From positions 1 through 64,000 of the forward strand of contig DASUWU010000030.1 in the NCBI GenBank assembly GCA_036378315.1: a stretch of 64,000 nt of DNA, written 5' to 3'. This document shows, one piece after another, positions 1 through 8,510 of this stretch. The DNA comes from CALAED01 sp036378315. Lineage in GTDB: Bacteria > Actinomycetota > Actinomycetes > Streptosporangiales > Streptosporangiaceae. Made by a program: the position numbers and the translations under genes. How positions within the stretch are numbered: position 1 is the stretch's first letter; each line of letters opens with the position of its first letter. A model generated the notes under the pieces. The model was not told where the DNA came from, did not search any database, and saw only the letters and a program-made list of their open reading frames with translations.

Positions 1-230
1 AGGGGGACGACGCCGTTCGCTGGACCATGGCCGAGCCCGGCCAAAAGATATCGAACTCGTCCGGCGCATACCTCCTCGCCGACCGCGACGGCGGCACCGA
101 GGTGACCCACGAGTTCTCCGTCGAGGCGTCGATACTGAAGCTGCCGCCCGTCCGCCGCAAGATAGAAAAGATGATCGTCGATATGGCGCTCAAAGACCTC
201 AAACGGCGCGTCGAACAAGGCGCGCAGTAG
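1..230 (+). CDS. SRPBCC-family protein, C-terminal part (gene begins before the window)
   Basis: An open frame runs into the window from the left edge and ends in TAG at 228-230. The visible 75 or so residues read like the last strands and long C-terminal helix of a polyketide cyclase/dehydrase-like START fold: a VRWT strand, a THEFSVEA strand, then a basic amphipathic helix ending near LKRRVEQ. An internal ATG at 27 gives a shorter 67-residue frame, but the sequence before it is equally protein-like, so I treat the gene as truncated by the window edge. These proteins form a hydrophobic pocket for lipid or polyketide ligands; the ligand here is unknown. Confidence 0.6.
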   Translation, partial: GDDAVRWTMAEPGQKISNSSGAYLLADRDGGTEVTHEFSVEASILKLPPVRRKIEKMIVDMALKDLKRRVEQGAQ

Positions 231-239
231 CGCGCGGCG

Positions 240-278
240 CCCCGCTGCTACCTGATGGCCCCGCTGCTACCTGATGGC
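240..278. repeat. Near-perfect tandem duplication of about 19 bp
   Basis: The string CCCCGCTGCTACCTGATGGC begins at 240 and again at 259. The second copy contains the stop codon (267-269, minus strand) and last codons of the neighbouring gene, so the first copy looks like a slippage duplication of its 3' end. Confidence 0.7.
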
Positions 279-968
279 GATGGCGTATTCGGCGATTTCG
301 TCGGCCAGGTGGGGCGGGATCTCGGCGGCGACCATCAGCTCCTCGACGGAGGAAAAGGCGCCACCGAGACTGGCGCGAACCTCGATGATGTGGGCGGCCT
401 TGTCGGCGGTTATGCCGGTGAACTGGGTGAAGATCTCCGCCGGCACGCGATTGATATCGATCAGCCCTCCGTCGTCGTACTGGCGTCCCCGCAGGTCACG
501 ACGGCCGACGCCGAGTTGTTTCGCGGTCAACGGGTCGCCGGCGGCCAGCCGCCTGGCCTCGGCGCGCCGGCTCTTTTGGTGCGCCACCATCGCCAGCGCC
601 TGCTGGTTGCGGTCGGCCTGGATTCCGGGGGCGTACCCGGGCCCGATGGTGGACGGAGGCGCCGGCATGGGCGGCACCGGATAGACCACCTTGCGCTTGT
701 CGTTCGCGGCCATGATGATCGCGTGAATGATCCATACGGGGGCCCACGCGCCACAGGTGAAGAGGGTGATCAGCAGGTGGACGATGTGGATATTGCCGTT
801 AGGGCTGCTGCCGATGACCGGAACCCAGGCGTACGCCGGTTGCGGGGCCGAGTAGTTGTTCACATTGACCACGGTGGGCGGCTGGCCGTACGCGGGTGGC
901 GGCGACCCCGGGCCAGGTGAGTTCGCCGAATGCGGCGGCTGGTTGGGGTCGGCTCCCGGTGGCTGCAT
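267..968 (-). CDS. Proline-rich membrane protein with C-terminal helix-hairpin-helix domain
   Basis: 233 residues. The first 45 are Pro/Gly/Asn/Gln-rich and probably disordered. One or two hydrophobic segments follow (about residues 57-90, IHIVHLLITLFTCGAWAPVW and the stretch after it), then a basic linker. The C-terminal 60 residues (LIDINRVPAEIF...ITADKAAHIIEVRASLGGAFSSVEEL) match the ComEA/DUF655-type helix-hairpin-helix, which usually contacts nucleic acid but is also used as a protein module. It starts at ATG 968. It stands alone at the left edge of the locus and its role is not known. Confidence 0.6.
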   Translation of the reverse strand: MQPPGADPNQPPHSANSPGPGSPPPAYGQPPTVVNVNNYSAPQPAYAWVPVIGSSPNGNIHIVHLLITLFTCGAWAPVWIIHAIIMAANDKRKVVYPVPPMPAPPSTIGPGYAPGIQADRNQQALAMVAHQKSRRAEARRLAAGDPLTAKQLGVGRRDLRGRQYDDGGLIDINRVPAEIFTQFTGITADKAAHIIEVRASLGGAFSSVEELMVAAEIPPHLADEIAEYAIAIR

Positions 969-1150
969 GGCGACAACTCTCCGCTGGATTATCGGACCTC
1001 GCTAGATCATCAATATCTTCCATGATCGGCAAGATCGTTGCTCGCGATGGCCGGATTCGGCAGCCGGTTTCCCCGGAATACGGTCTTTTGATAGGCCGTC
1101 GGCCGCGGCCCGCCGGAGTCGGCGGCGCCGCGGCCGATGGTTCAAAGGTT

Positions 1151-3376
1151 TTACCGGGCTTGCTGGTAGGCCGTGATGGCGCTGAGGAAGAAGCGCTGCG
1201 CCTGCCCGCGCGAGAGTTGCCGCGAGGCGACCAGGTCACCGAGGGCGCGCGTGACGCAGCCGGTGTACTGGTGGAACGACAGCGACGTGTCGTAGCCGCA
1301 CGGGATCTCCGGGAAGGTGATCTGCTCGCCGGCGCGGACGCCGTACAGCCTGTTGCGGACGCCGCCCGGCCACAGGACCTCGGCGGTCCCGACCCGGTGC
1401 CGGCCCATCCCGAAGGTGCCGGCCAGCGCGTCCTGCGACGCGAAGCTGGACCCGGCGATGACCGGCCGGATCTCGGCCGGGCTGCCCTGCGGGGTGAACT
1501 TGACGACGGCGCCGATGCCGTCACGGTTGACCCGCCCGCCCGGCGTGAGGCCCTTGGTGCCGAGCGTACGGATGGTTGCGGAACGGTTCCCGTTGCCGCC
1601 GTTCATGGCGACCGACAGGTTGCCGTCACTGGTGTAGGCGTCGGTCGGGCGCAGGGTGATGGTCGGGATGGCCGGCCCCCCGCCCGTACGCTGATACGTC
1701 TTCAGGTACGAAGCGCCCTTGTCGAACGGCGAGCCGAAGTTGACCTGCGCGTCCTCGGTGTACGGGGTCAGCGCGCCCACCTTGCGCGACTGCGCGACGG
1801 TGACGATGTCGGTGAAACCGTCCTTGTTGAGGTCGCCGACGGCCACCCCCGTGACGGTCCGGTGGCGCTGGTCCATCCCCGAGTTCTCGAAGGAGCTGTC
1901 GAAGGAGAAGGAGGGGTAGAAGCCCTTGCGCAGCGCCTGCGGGCCCCTGTTCTCCAGCAGCGCGCCCGGGTTCTCGGCGGTCACCCAGAACATCCCGTCG
2001 ATCGACCCGTGGTAGAAGATGTCGGTGTAACCGTCGTTGTTGTAGTCGAGGGTCGACGTCCCCCAGCCCCATGGCGTGGCCTTCAGCCCGCCGAGGTCGG
2101 GGTCGGCGCCGTCCTTCACCGGATCCGGCAGCGTCGACCGGCGCGGGTCGGCGAAGGTGTGGTCGGAGCGCTGCAGGATCCAGCGGCTACTGAGATCGCC
2201 CTGCTTGATGCCCATCTCGGGCAGCGGCAGGAACATGTAGTCGCCGGCGTTCGTGTCGAACACGTCGAGGTTGCCGTCGAAGTTGAAATCGCCGTACGAA
2301 AGGCCCATCCAGCCGCCCGGCGCGTCGGTGCCGACCTGGTGGGTGACGTCGGCGAAATGGCCGGTGCCGTCGTTGTGGTAGACGCGGAGCAGGCCCCGGT
2401 CGTGGCCGCCGTACTTCGCCATCGGGTAGGCGCCCTGGTCGTTGGCGACCATGAGGTCGACGTGGCCGTCCTGGTCGTAGTCGACCGCGGCGATCGCCCA
2501 CGACATGTCCGCGTACGGCGGGGTCGCGCCCTGCGGCGGGTTGACCACGTCGATGTGCGAGAACCCGGAGCTGTCGCTGACGTCGGTGAACGCGTGGCCG
2601 TTGACGTTGTGCAGCAGCTGGTTGGGCTGGCTGAGGTTGTACGGGATGGCGAAGATCGCCTGCGCCTGCTTCAGGTCGAAGGAGTTGGCGATGGCGATGT
2701 CGAGCCGGCCGTCGCCGTCGAAGTCGGCCATCGTGCAGCTCGCGTGGCTGTACGTGCCGGCGCCCGACCCGCTGGTGTCGCTGACGTCCTTGAACGTGCC
2801 GTTGCCGCGGTTGAGCAGCAGGTGGTTGGGCGCGTTCCTGCCCAGCACGTAAAGGTCCTCGTGGCCGTCGTTGTTGATGTCACCGGCGCAGGCGCCGTTG
2901 GCGTCGAGGCTGGTCAGACCCACTCCGGCGCGCTGCGCCACGTCGGCGAACCGCAGGTTCCGGCCACCGCGGCCCCGGCCCAACTCGTTCTCGTAAAGGC
3001 TGTTCGGCCGGCCGGGCCCGTTGGTGACGAAAATGTCGAGGTTGCCGTCGCCGTTGTAGTCCAACAACACGACGCCGGCGATGCCGTGGTCATGGACCGG
3101 CTCCCCGATGTAGTCGGCAAAGGTGATTCCCGGCTTCTGCTTGTTGGCCACCCGGATCGCGTGCTCCGGCGATGGCACCCGGCGATAGTTCGCCAGGTCC
3201 GTGCCGGGCAGGGCGAGTTCTCTGAACCGCACCGAGTCGCCGCCGTATCTGGCGTGCGCGCCGGCCGGCGATGCCGCGGCCGGCGAGATCAGCAATGCCG
3301 CGAACCCCGTCAGGGCCGATCCCAGACCGACCGCGAAGCCGATCCGGAGCGAACGCCTTTTGCTCCTGGAAGTCAT
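1151..3376 (-). CDS. Secreted CRTAC1/UnbV-like FG-GAP beta-propeller protein (second UnbV-type copy)
   Basis: 741 residues with a Sec-type signal (basic start SRSKRRS, hydrophobic core, AAASPAGA cleavage region). It carries many calcium-binding FG-GAP/VCBS loops of the form DxNxDGxxD (for example DYNGDGNLD, DFDGDGRLD, DYDQDGHVD, DLNKDGFTD). Near the C terminus lies an ASPIC/UnbV-type stretch (GIGAVVKFTP...AEVLWPGGVRN). It is therefore a paralogue in architecture of the enediyne E4/UnbV protein at 32581-34596. It lies directly downstream of the haloperoxidase gene (58 bp gap), so the two may be co-transcribed. The family is conserved in enediyne clusters but its biochemical role is unsettled. 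Confidence 0.85.
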   Translation of the reverse strand: MTSRSKRRSLRIGFAVGLGSALTGFAALLISPAAASPAGAHARYGGDSVRFRELALPGTDLANYRRVPSPEHAIRVANKQKPGITFADYIGEPVHDHGIAGVVLLDYNGDGNLDIFVTNGPGRPNSLYENELGRGRGGRNLRFADVAQRAGVGLTSLDANGACAGDINNDGHEDLYVLGRNAPNHLLLNRGNGTFKDVSDTSGSGAGTYSHASCTMADFDGDGRLDIAIANSFDLKQAQAIFAIPYNLSQPNQLLHNVNGHAFTDVSDSSGFSHIDVVNPPQGATPPYADMSWAIAAVDYDQDGHVDLMVANDQGAYPMAKYGGHDRGLLRVYHNDGTGHFADVTHQVGTDAPGGWMGLSYGDFNFDGNLDVFDTNAGDYMFLPLPEMGIKQGDLSSRWILQRSDHTFADPRRSTLPDPVKDGADPDLGGLKATPWGWGTSTLDYNNDGYTDIFYHGSIDGMFWVTAENPGALLENRGPQALRKGFYPSFSFDSSFENSGMDQRHRTVTGVAVGDLNKDGFTDIVTVAQSRKVGALTPYTEDAQVNFGSPFDKGASYLKTYQRTGGGPAIPTITLRPTDAYTSDGNLSVAMNGGNGNRSATIRTLGTKGLTPGGRVNRDGIGAVVKFTPQGSPAEIRPVIAGSSFASQDALAGTFGMGRHRVGTAEVLWPGGVRNRLYGVRAGEQITFPEIPCGYDTSLSFHQYTGCVTRALGDLVASRQLSRGQAQRFFLSAITAYQQAR

Positions 3377-3414
3377 TCCACTCCATCCTTAGTGTCTGAC
3401 CAATGCGGGCAATG

Positions 3415-3432
3415 ACTATCTATAGAAAACGG
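3415..3432. promoter_or_regulatory. AT-rich 18-bp dyad, weak copy
   Basis: ACTATCTATAGAAAACGG lies 39 bp before the start of the UnbV-like gene at 3376. The left half matches the recurrent RCTATA-N4-TTnTnAGT motif; the right half is poor. Confidence 0.3.
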
Positions 3433-3433
3433 C

Positions 3434-4969
3434 TCACGGGGTGGGCGAACCCACACCGCGTCCGTGGTCACCATCGCTCCAGTCGGCTTTTCCGGCGAAC
3501 AGGCGGGTCGCCTTGGCCCAGGCGAGGTCGCCGGACTTGCGGCCCGCCAGCTGGCCGTAAAGGTCACCGTCCTTGAAATGCAGCCCGCCGTACCGGCGCG
3601 ATATCCCGTTCTCGGTCACCGCCGAAGAGAACGTCGGCCAGTACAGGGTGATGTCGGTGCGCGGGGAGATGCCCGGCTCGATCCGGGACGACCCGGCCTT
3701 GACGGTCACCGAGCCGCCGTACCTGTCGCTTCCGGTGAACAGCTTCAGCACCTCTCCCCCGGCGCCGCCGAACGAGCTGTGCCCCGAGGGGTATTCGGGG
3801 AAGGACGGAGTGGCGAAGAACCGCGGCTGGTACGGCCACCAGTCCGCGCCGTCGATCATCTGTGGGCCGGTGCCCGCGCGGGAGTACGACGGGATCCGCT
3901 TGCCCCAGTAGAGGTAACGGACCGCCGTGGCCGGGCGCACGGAGTCGTACTTCCGCTTGGTGCCCCAGACCGCGATGCTCGCGTCGAAGATCGCGTTGGT
4001 CATCGCGAAGAACATCTTCGCGTCCTGGTCGACGCTGTGATGGTCGCGGTGCGACACGTACTGGGCGATCCGCGACCAGGTGCCGGGCGGCCCCTCGAAG
4101 CCCGGGCCCTCGTCGGCCCAGTATTCGGTGATGACCTTCTGCTTGTCGGTGAGATGCGCGGCGAAATCGACCATTTCGTTCGCCTGCTGGACGTATTCGC
4201 GGCTTCCGTACCTGGCCGGCGGGGGCAGCTTGAACTGGTCCCACGACCGCAGGGCGAACGGCTTCACCTTGTACCACTGCGGCCCGGTGAACCACTGCGT
4301 CTGGTCCTGGCCGGACGCGTCGGTGTAGACGAGCGGCTGCCACCGGTTCGGATCGGCGACCGAGCTCTGCGCCATCGGCTCGTTGATGTTCATCGGCTCG
4401 TTCACCGACTGGTATCCGGTGTAGTCGGAGTACGCCCCGGGAGCCAGGTCACCGAGCTGGTTGGAGCCGTCGTGGTGGCGGTCGTCGAGCACCGCCCGGC
4501 AGGCCAGGGTGCCGATCCGACCCGCCCGCGTCGTCGCGCGGGTCGGGTAGCCGAGGTCGGCCATCACCGCGTCGAACCTCGACGTGAGCGCCGGCCAGAT
4601 GTCCACGGCGGCGGTGTAGGCCGCGTAGCTGATCGCCAGGTCCTTGTTGCGGAGGGTGCGCTCGCGTGGCGGCTGGCGCAGCCACGTCCCGAACTCGGTC
4701 CCCGCCGCACGCCGGTCGTAGGCGGCCCACGCGTCGTAGACGCAGGTGTGCAGGACCGCCAGCGCGCGCGCCACCATGGGCGGCCCCAGCCGCGAGTTGA
4801 TGATCGCGTCAAGTCCGGCCTGGTTCCAGACGATGACGACGTTGTCCGGCCTCGTACCGTGCCGGGTATCGGCCCGCGCCGCCGCCGTGGTCGACGCGGT
4901 GCCCACCGCCAGCGCCGTGGCCGCGGCTAACGCGACGCGCAGGCGGCCACGAGATAGTCGAGTTCTCAT
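3434..4969 (-). CDS. Secreted vanadium-dependent haloperoxidase
   Basis: 511 residues with an N-terminal signal (LRVALAAATALAVGTAS...ARA). All three vanadate-binding signatures of the haloperoxidase/PAP2 superfamily are visible: KRKYDSVRP (Lys338-x6-Arg345), PSGHS (His397) and SRRYGGLH (Arg458, His464). Such enzymes oxidise chloride or bromide with hydrogen peroxide and halogenate or cyclise terpenoid and polyketide substrates; phosphatases of the same fold are the main alternative. The length and the VWNQAGLDAIINSRLGPP start match actinobacterial VHPOs. Two 18-bp dyads lie 84 and 119 bp upstream. Halogenation in characterised enediyne pathways is usually by flavin halogenases, so this class would be unusual here. 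A signal peptide implies action outside the membrane. Confidence 0.88.
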   Translation of the reverse strand: MRTRLSRGRLRVALAAATALAVGTASTTAAARADTRHGTRPDNVVIVWNQAGLDAIINSRLGPPMVARALAVLHTCVYDAWAAYDRRAAGTEFGTWLRQPPRERTLRNKDLAISYAAYTAAVDIWPALTSRFDAVMADLGYPTRATTRAGRIGTLACRAVLDDRHHDGSNQLGDLAPGAYSDYTGYQSVNEPMNINEPMAQSSVADPNRWQPLVYTDASGQDQTQWFTGPQWYKVKPFALRSWDQFKLPPPARYGSREYVQQANEMVDFAAHLTDKQKVITEYWADEGPGFEGPPGTWSRIAQYVSHRDHHSVDQDAKMFFAMTNAIFDASIAVWGTKRKYDSVRPATAVRYLYWGKRIPSYSRAGTGPQMIDGADWWPYQPRFFATPSFPEYPSGHSSFGGAGGEVLKLFTGSDRYGGSVTVKAGSSRIEPGISPRTDITLYWPTFSSAVTENGISRRYGGLHFKDGDLYGQLAGRKSGDLAWAKATRLFAGKADWSDGDHGRGVGSPTP

Positions 4970-5052
4970 CAGTAAGCCCCTTCAAACGGGCGGCAGCAGC
5001 CTGCCGCGGGACCGTGGGTGTCAGTGGCCCTCAACGCCCGATCGTGGGACTT

Positions 5053-5070
5053 ACTATATAGATATTAAGT
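5053..5070. promoter_or_regulatory. AT-rich 18-bp dyad, haloperoxidase promoter copy 1
   Basis: ACTATATAGATATTAAGT, a good match to RCTATA-N4-TTnTnAGT, upstream of the haloperoxidase gene (start 4969). It sits 35 bp from the second copy and the surrounding stretch is strikingly AT-rich for this genome. Confidence 0.6.
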
Positions 5071-5087
5071 CTTTGGAGATAGTCTTG

Positions 5088-5105
5088 ACTATATCTTTCT
5101 AAAGT
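5088..5105. promoter_or_regulatory. AT-rich 18-bp dyad, haloperoxidase promoter copy 2
   Basis: ACTATATCTTTCTAAAGT preceded by TTG. It is almost identical to the copies at 43838 (reverse strand) and 15468. Confidence 0.65.
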
Positions 5106-5172
5106 CGTACAGTGCACAGCCGCCGACACCCTGCACCTGTGTCTGGGCAGCACCCGAGCGGCTGTCGCTTTC

Positions 5173-5832
5173 TCAAGCCATGAGTCCGAGCAGGCGGGAG
5201 CAGCGGAGGACCGCCTCCTCCTCGCCCTCCATGACGACGCGCTTGGTGAGCGTCGCCTCGAGCGGGTTCAGCCGCCCCGCCCCGATCTCGACGAAGGTCA
5301 CCGCGTCGGTGTGCACGACCAGGGCCGGCTCGGTCGGTGCCTTGCCGTAGGCCACCTTGACCTCGCCGCCCTCGACGCTGACGTGGAAGACCTCGTCGTC
5401 CAGCCGGAACTCGTACATCTCGTCGGGCCCCGCCTGGGCCTGGCCGGTATCGATCATCGCCTCGACCGCGAGCGCCCCCCACCTGGGCCGCACGAAGTCC
5501 TCGGCCACCGGCGTCCCGAGCGTGCCGAGACCCCAGCGCGCCAGGGCGAGCACGGCCTCGCGCAGCGCCTCACCCTGCTCGGTGAGCTCGTAGGTCTTGG
5601 CCTTGGAGCCCCCGTGCGGGCGCTGCCTGACCACGCCCACCTCGGTGAGGAACTTCAGCCGGTCGGCCAGCAGGTTGGTGCCGATCCCCGGCAGGTTGGC
5701 CAGCATCTCGTTGTAACGGCAGGGGCCGGTCAGGAGCTCGCGCACGATCAGCAAGGTCCAGCGCTCGCCGAGGATGTCGAGCGCGGCCGCCAGGCCGCAG
5801 TACTGGCCGTAGTTGCGACGCTGGTGCTTCAC
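5173..5832 (-). CDS. HxlR-family transcriptional regulator
   Basis: 219 residues from GTG 5832, chosen because GGAGAGGGG lies a few bases upstream. Residues 1-105 form the HxlR winged helix (YCGLAAALDILGERWTLLIVREL, then LADRLKFLTEVGVVRQ and a wing rich in basic residues). The remaining 110 residues resemble the SCP2-like C-terminal domain found in a long HxlR subclass. A perfect 7-bp inverted repeat (5858-5872) sits right upstream and is the likely autoregulatory operator. The gene is followed in the opposite direction by the haloperoxidase promoter and preceded by selD, so it may control the selenium genes. Confidence 0.85.
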   Translation of the reverse strand: MKHQRRNYGQYCGLAAALDILGERWTLLIVRELLTGPCRYNEMLANLPGIGTNLLADRLKFLTEVGVVRQRPHGGSKAKTYELTEQGEALREAVLALARWGLGTLGTPVAEDFVRPRWGALAVEAMIDTGQAQAGPDEMYEFRLDDEVFHVSVEGGEVKVAYGKAPTEPALVVHTDAVTFVEIGAGRLNPLEATLTKRVVMEGEEEAVLRCSRLLGLMA

Positions 5833-5857
5833 GTGAGGACCCCTCTCCGGAGGGTGA

Positions 5858-5872
5858 ATACTTGACAAGTAT
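5858..5872. promoter_or_regulatory. HxlR-type operator
   Basis: ATACTTG-A-CAAGTAT, a perfect dyad with 7-bp arms 26 bp upstream of the HxlR start. TACTT/AAGTA half sites are typical of HxlR-family binding sites. Confidence 0.6.
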
Positions 5873-5953
5873 ATTCCTCGACGTCCCTCGACGGGGGAGC
5901 GAAACCGCGCCTTTGGCTTCACTTCGTAGTAGCGCCCGGCCGGGGCGGGCGGG

Positions 5954-6988
5954 TCAGCGGAGGATGATGCGGCCGGTTCCCGGACGGGCCTCGCCGATGC
6001 GGGCCGCCGGCACGCCGGCGCCGGTGAGCTCGGCCACCGCGGCGTCGGCCGGCGCCGGTTCGGCGCCGAACACCAGGCCACCCGAGGTCTGCGCGTCGGC
6101 CAGGATCAAGGCGGTGACCTCGTCGACGCCGTCCAGCGCCACCCGGTCACGCACCCACTCGAGGTTGCGGCGGGTGCCGCCGGCGATCGCCTTGCGCTCG
6201 ACGAGCTCGCGGACGCCGGGCAGCACGGGGACGCTCGCCACGTCGATGACGATGTCGACGCCGGACGCCGCCGCCATCTCGCCCAGGTGCCCGAGCAGGC
6301 CGAACCCCGTGATGTCTGTGCACCCGGCGGCGCCCGCGCGGATGGCCGCGGCGGCGGCGCGGGCGTTGGTCAGCCGCATGGAGGCGACCGCGGCGGCGGC
6401 CACCTCGTCGGACGCGAGCCCGGACTTGACCGCCGTGGCGATCACGCCCGTGCCCAGCATCTTGGTCAGCACGAGGGCGTCGCCCGGGCGAAGCCCGGCG
6501 TTGGTGAGGATCCGGTCGGGCGGCACCTCGCCGATCACCGCGAGGCCGAACTTCGGCACCTCGTCCTCGATCGTGTGCCCGCCGATCGTGACATACCCGC
6601 ACTCCGCGGAGATCTCGGCGGCCCCGGCGAGCACCTCGACGAGCTCGTCGGTGGTCAGCTCCGAGCTGTTCCACGCCGTCAGGTTCAGCGCGAACAGCGG
6701 GCGACCGCCCATCGCGTACACGTCGGAGACCGAGTTGGCCGCGGCGATCCGGCCCCAGTCGCGCGCGTCGTCGACGATGGGGGTGATGAAGTCCACGGTC
6801 GCCACCAGGGCGCGTTCGTCGTCGAGGCGCCACACGGCGGCGTCGTCACCGTGTTCGGTGCCGACGAGCAGCTCAGGGTGACTGACCGATGGCAAAGAGC
6901 GCAGTACCTGCGCCAACTCGCTGGGAGCGAGCTTGCATGCTCAACCGGCGCCGTGGCTGAACTGGCTGAGCCGGCGCTTCGGTTCCAT
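5954..6988 (-). CDS. selD: Selenophosphate synthetase with in-frame UGA (probable selenocysteine) at the catalytic position; SenC/SelD
   Basis: Read from ATG 6988 (GGAGGTGA Shine-Dalgarno just upstream), the frame gives M-E-P-K-R-R-L-S-Q-F-S-H-G-A-G, then TGA (6943-6941), then A-C-K-L-A-P-S-E-L. This matches the SelD N terminus SQYSHGAGC-x-CK with the UGA exactly at the catalytic Cys/Sec position (residue 16). Cys18 and Lys19 follow. The rest is canonical SelD: GDDAAVW, DFITPIVDD, NSVSDVYAMGG, the GGHT loop and GFGLLGHLGEM. A plain ORF call would start at TTG 6916 and lose the active site. The enzyme makes selenophosphate from selenide and ATP. It is divergent from senA, which fits the SenC role in selenoneine synthesis as well as tRNA-Sec charging. 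A Cys-to-stop mutation or sequencing error is the alternative. Confidence 0.85.
6915..6943 (-). promoter_or_regulatory. In-frame UGA and SECIS-like hairpin in selD
   Basis: Seven bases after the UGA, AGCTCGCT (6933-6926) pairs with AGCGAGTT (6922-6915) around a CCC loop: 8 bp with one G-U pair. Bacterial SECIS elements lie just 3' of the UGA inside the coding region. The short loop is not the E. coli fdhF type, but actinobacterial elements vary. Confidence 0.5.
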
Positions 6989-7186
6989 TGCCGCCGTCAC
7001 CTCCGCTGGTCCATTCGCCGCGTACGGGCCGGCCGACCGCCGTTGTCAATAGGCAACGTGAAAAAAATGGGCCGACAAGCACAACTCATCTATTCTAGCA
7101 GCCGCCCTGGGGTGGTCGAAATGCATCGACCCGAATATCGTACGAAATGAGCGTGACAATGATGCGACGATTCGGCAGGAGGCGCG

Positions 7187-8494
7187 ATGCGGCCATACGC
7201 TGTGGACCCGGAGAAACTGGCTGGTTGGGTCACCGACGGTGCCGAACGCGCGCTGCAACTCGTCGCGGATCTCACCGACGAGCAAATGGTCGGCCCGCTG
7301 CTGCCGACGGTCAATCCGCTCATCTGGGAGATAGGCCACCTCGCCTGGTTCCAGGAGAAGTTCGTGCTGCGGCAGGCCTGCGGGCACGAGCCGATCCTGT
7401 CCTTCGGCGACGCCGTGTACGATTCCGGGGCGATCCCGCACGACACCCGCTGGCGGCTGGACCTGCCCACCAGGGCGCGGACCGTCGAGTACGTCCGCAC
7501 CGTCGCCGAGCGGGTGGCCGAGCAGGTGCTCCGCCCGGACGCGCTCGACGTGGTGCACCACTTCGCCCGCTATACGGTGCACCACTACGACACCCACACC
7601 GAGGCGCTCACCTACACGCGGCAGAGCCTCGGGTACGCGCCGCCCGTGCTGCCCGGCCGCACCGACGCCGAACCCCCGGAGGGGATCGGCACCCAGGGCG
7701 AGGCCGGCGCCGTCGCCGGTGACGTCGAGGTCGCCGGCGGCCGGTTCGCGCTCGGCGCCCGCAGGTCGGACCCGTTCGTCTACGACAACGAGAAGTGGGC
7801 GCACATCGTCGAGGTCGCGCCCTTCGCCATCGCCCGCGCGCCGGTCACCCAGGGCGAGTACGCCGCCTTCGTCGAGGCCGGCGGCTACACAGAGCCCAGG
7901 CTCTGGGCCGACCAGGGCGCCTGGCTCGCCGCGACCGGCGCGACGCTCCCCGCTTACTGGCGCGGCGGCCCCGGCGAGTGGCAGCGCCGGATCTTCGACA
8001 CGTGGGTCGACCTCGACCCGGACGTCGCGATGTGCCACGTGTCGTGGTGGGAGGCCGACGCGTACTGCCGCTGGGCCGGGCGGCGGCTGCCGACCGAGGC
8101 CGAGTGGGAGTTCGCCGCCTCCGGCGGAAGCTGGATCAAGCCGACCTACCCGTGGGGCGACGACGAGCCGACCGCCAAGACGGCGGCGACCGACTGGCGG
8201 TCGCTCGGCCCCGTCGACGTCGGCGCCTGCCGGGCCGGCGAGAGCCCGGCCGGCTGCCGGCACATGATCGGGAACGTCTGGGAATGGACGGCGAGCGACT
8301 TCGCCGCCTATCCCAACTTCGAGCGGGACGCCTATTTCGAGAATTCCGAGCAGTTCTTCGGCAGCCGCAAGGTGCTGCGCGGCGGTGCCTGGGCGACCCG
8401 CGGCCGCTACCTCCGTTCCATCCTGCGCAACTACTTCACGCCCGAGCGGCAGGACGTGCTGGCCGGTTTCCGCACCTGCGCGGTGCCGCGGTGA
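7187..8494 (+). CDS. senA: Selenoneine synthase SenA (EgtB-like, DinB plus formylglycine-enzyme-like domains)
   Basis: 435 residues from ATG 7187 with AGGAGG upstream. The N-terminal DinB-like domain holds the iron-binding HYDTHTE pattern (H-x3-H-x-E), and NPLIWEIGHLAWFQE precedes it. The C-terminal FGE-sulfatase domain shows RRLPTEAEWEFAASGG, GNVWEWT and LRGGAWATR near the end. This is the architecture of EgtB, the non-haem iron sulfoxide synthase. The divergent selD and the downstream senB are the set known from selenoneine (sen) loci, so I assign SenA, which joins selenosugar to hercynine. No egtD is seen here; hercynine would have to come from elsewhere in the genome. EgtB for ergothioneine is the alternative. 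Confidence 0.85.
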   Translation: MRPYAVDPEKLAGWVTDGAERALQLVADLTDEQMVGPLLPTVNPLIWEIGHLAWFQEKFVLRQACGHEPILSFGDAVYDSGAIPHDTRWRLDLPTRARTVEYVRTVAERVAEQVLRPDALDVVHHFARYTVHHYDTHTEALTYTRQSLGYAPPVLPGRTDAEPPEGIGTQGEAGAVAGDVEVAGGRFALGARRSDPFVYDNEKWAHIVEVAPFAIARAPVTQGEYAAFVEAGGYTEPRLWADQGAWLAATGATLPAYWRGGPGEWQRRIFDTWVDLDPDVAMCHVSWWEADAYCRWAGRRLPTEAEWEFAASGGSWIKPTYPWGDDEPTAKTAATDWRSLGPVDVGACRAGESPAGCRHMIGNVWEWTASDFAAYPNFERDAYFENSEQFFGSRKVLRGGAWATRGRYLRSILRNYFTPERQDVLAGFRTCAVPR

Positions 8495-8510
8495 CCATGG
8501 CGGTGGCCAC

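Noticed and set aside
896..3415. 839-residue plus-strand frame over the UnbV-like gene
   Set aside because: Val/Arg/Asp-rich antisense shadow; FG-GAP loops on the other strand are clear.
6914..6916. TTG start for selD
   Set aside because: It would remove the catalytic Cys/Sec loop; the upstream frame through TGA restores the family N terminus and has a strong ribosome site.
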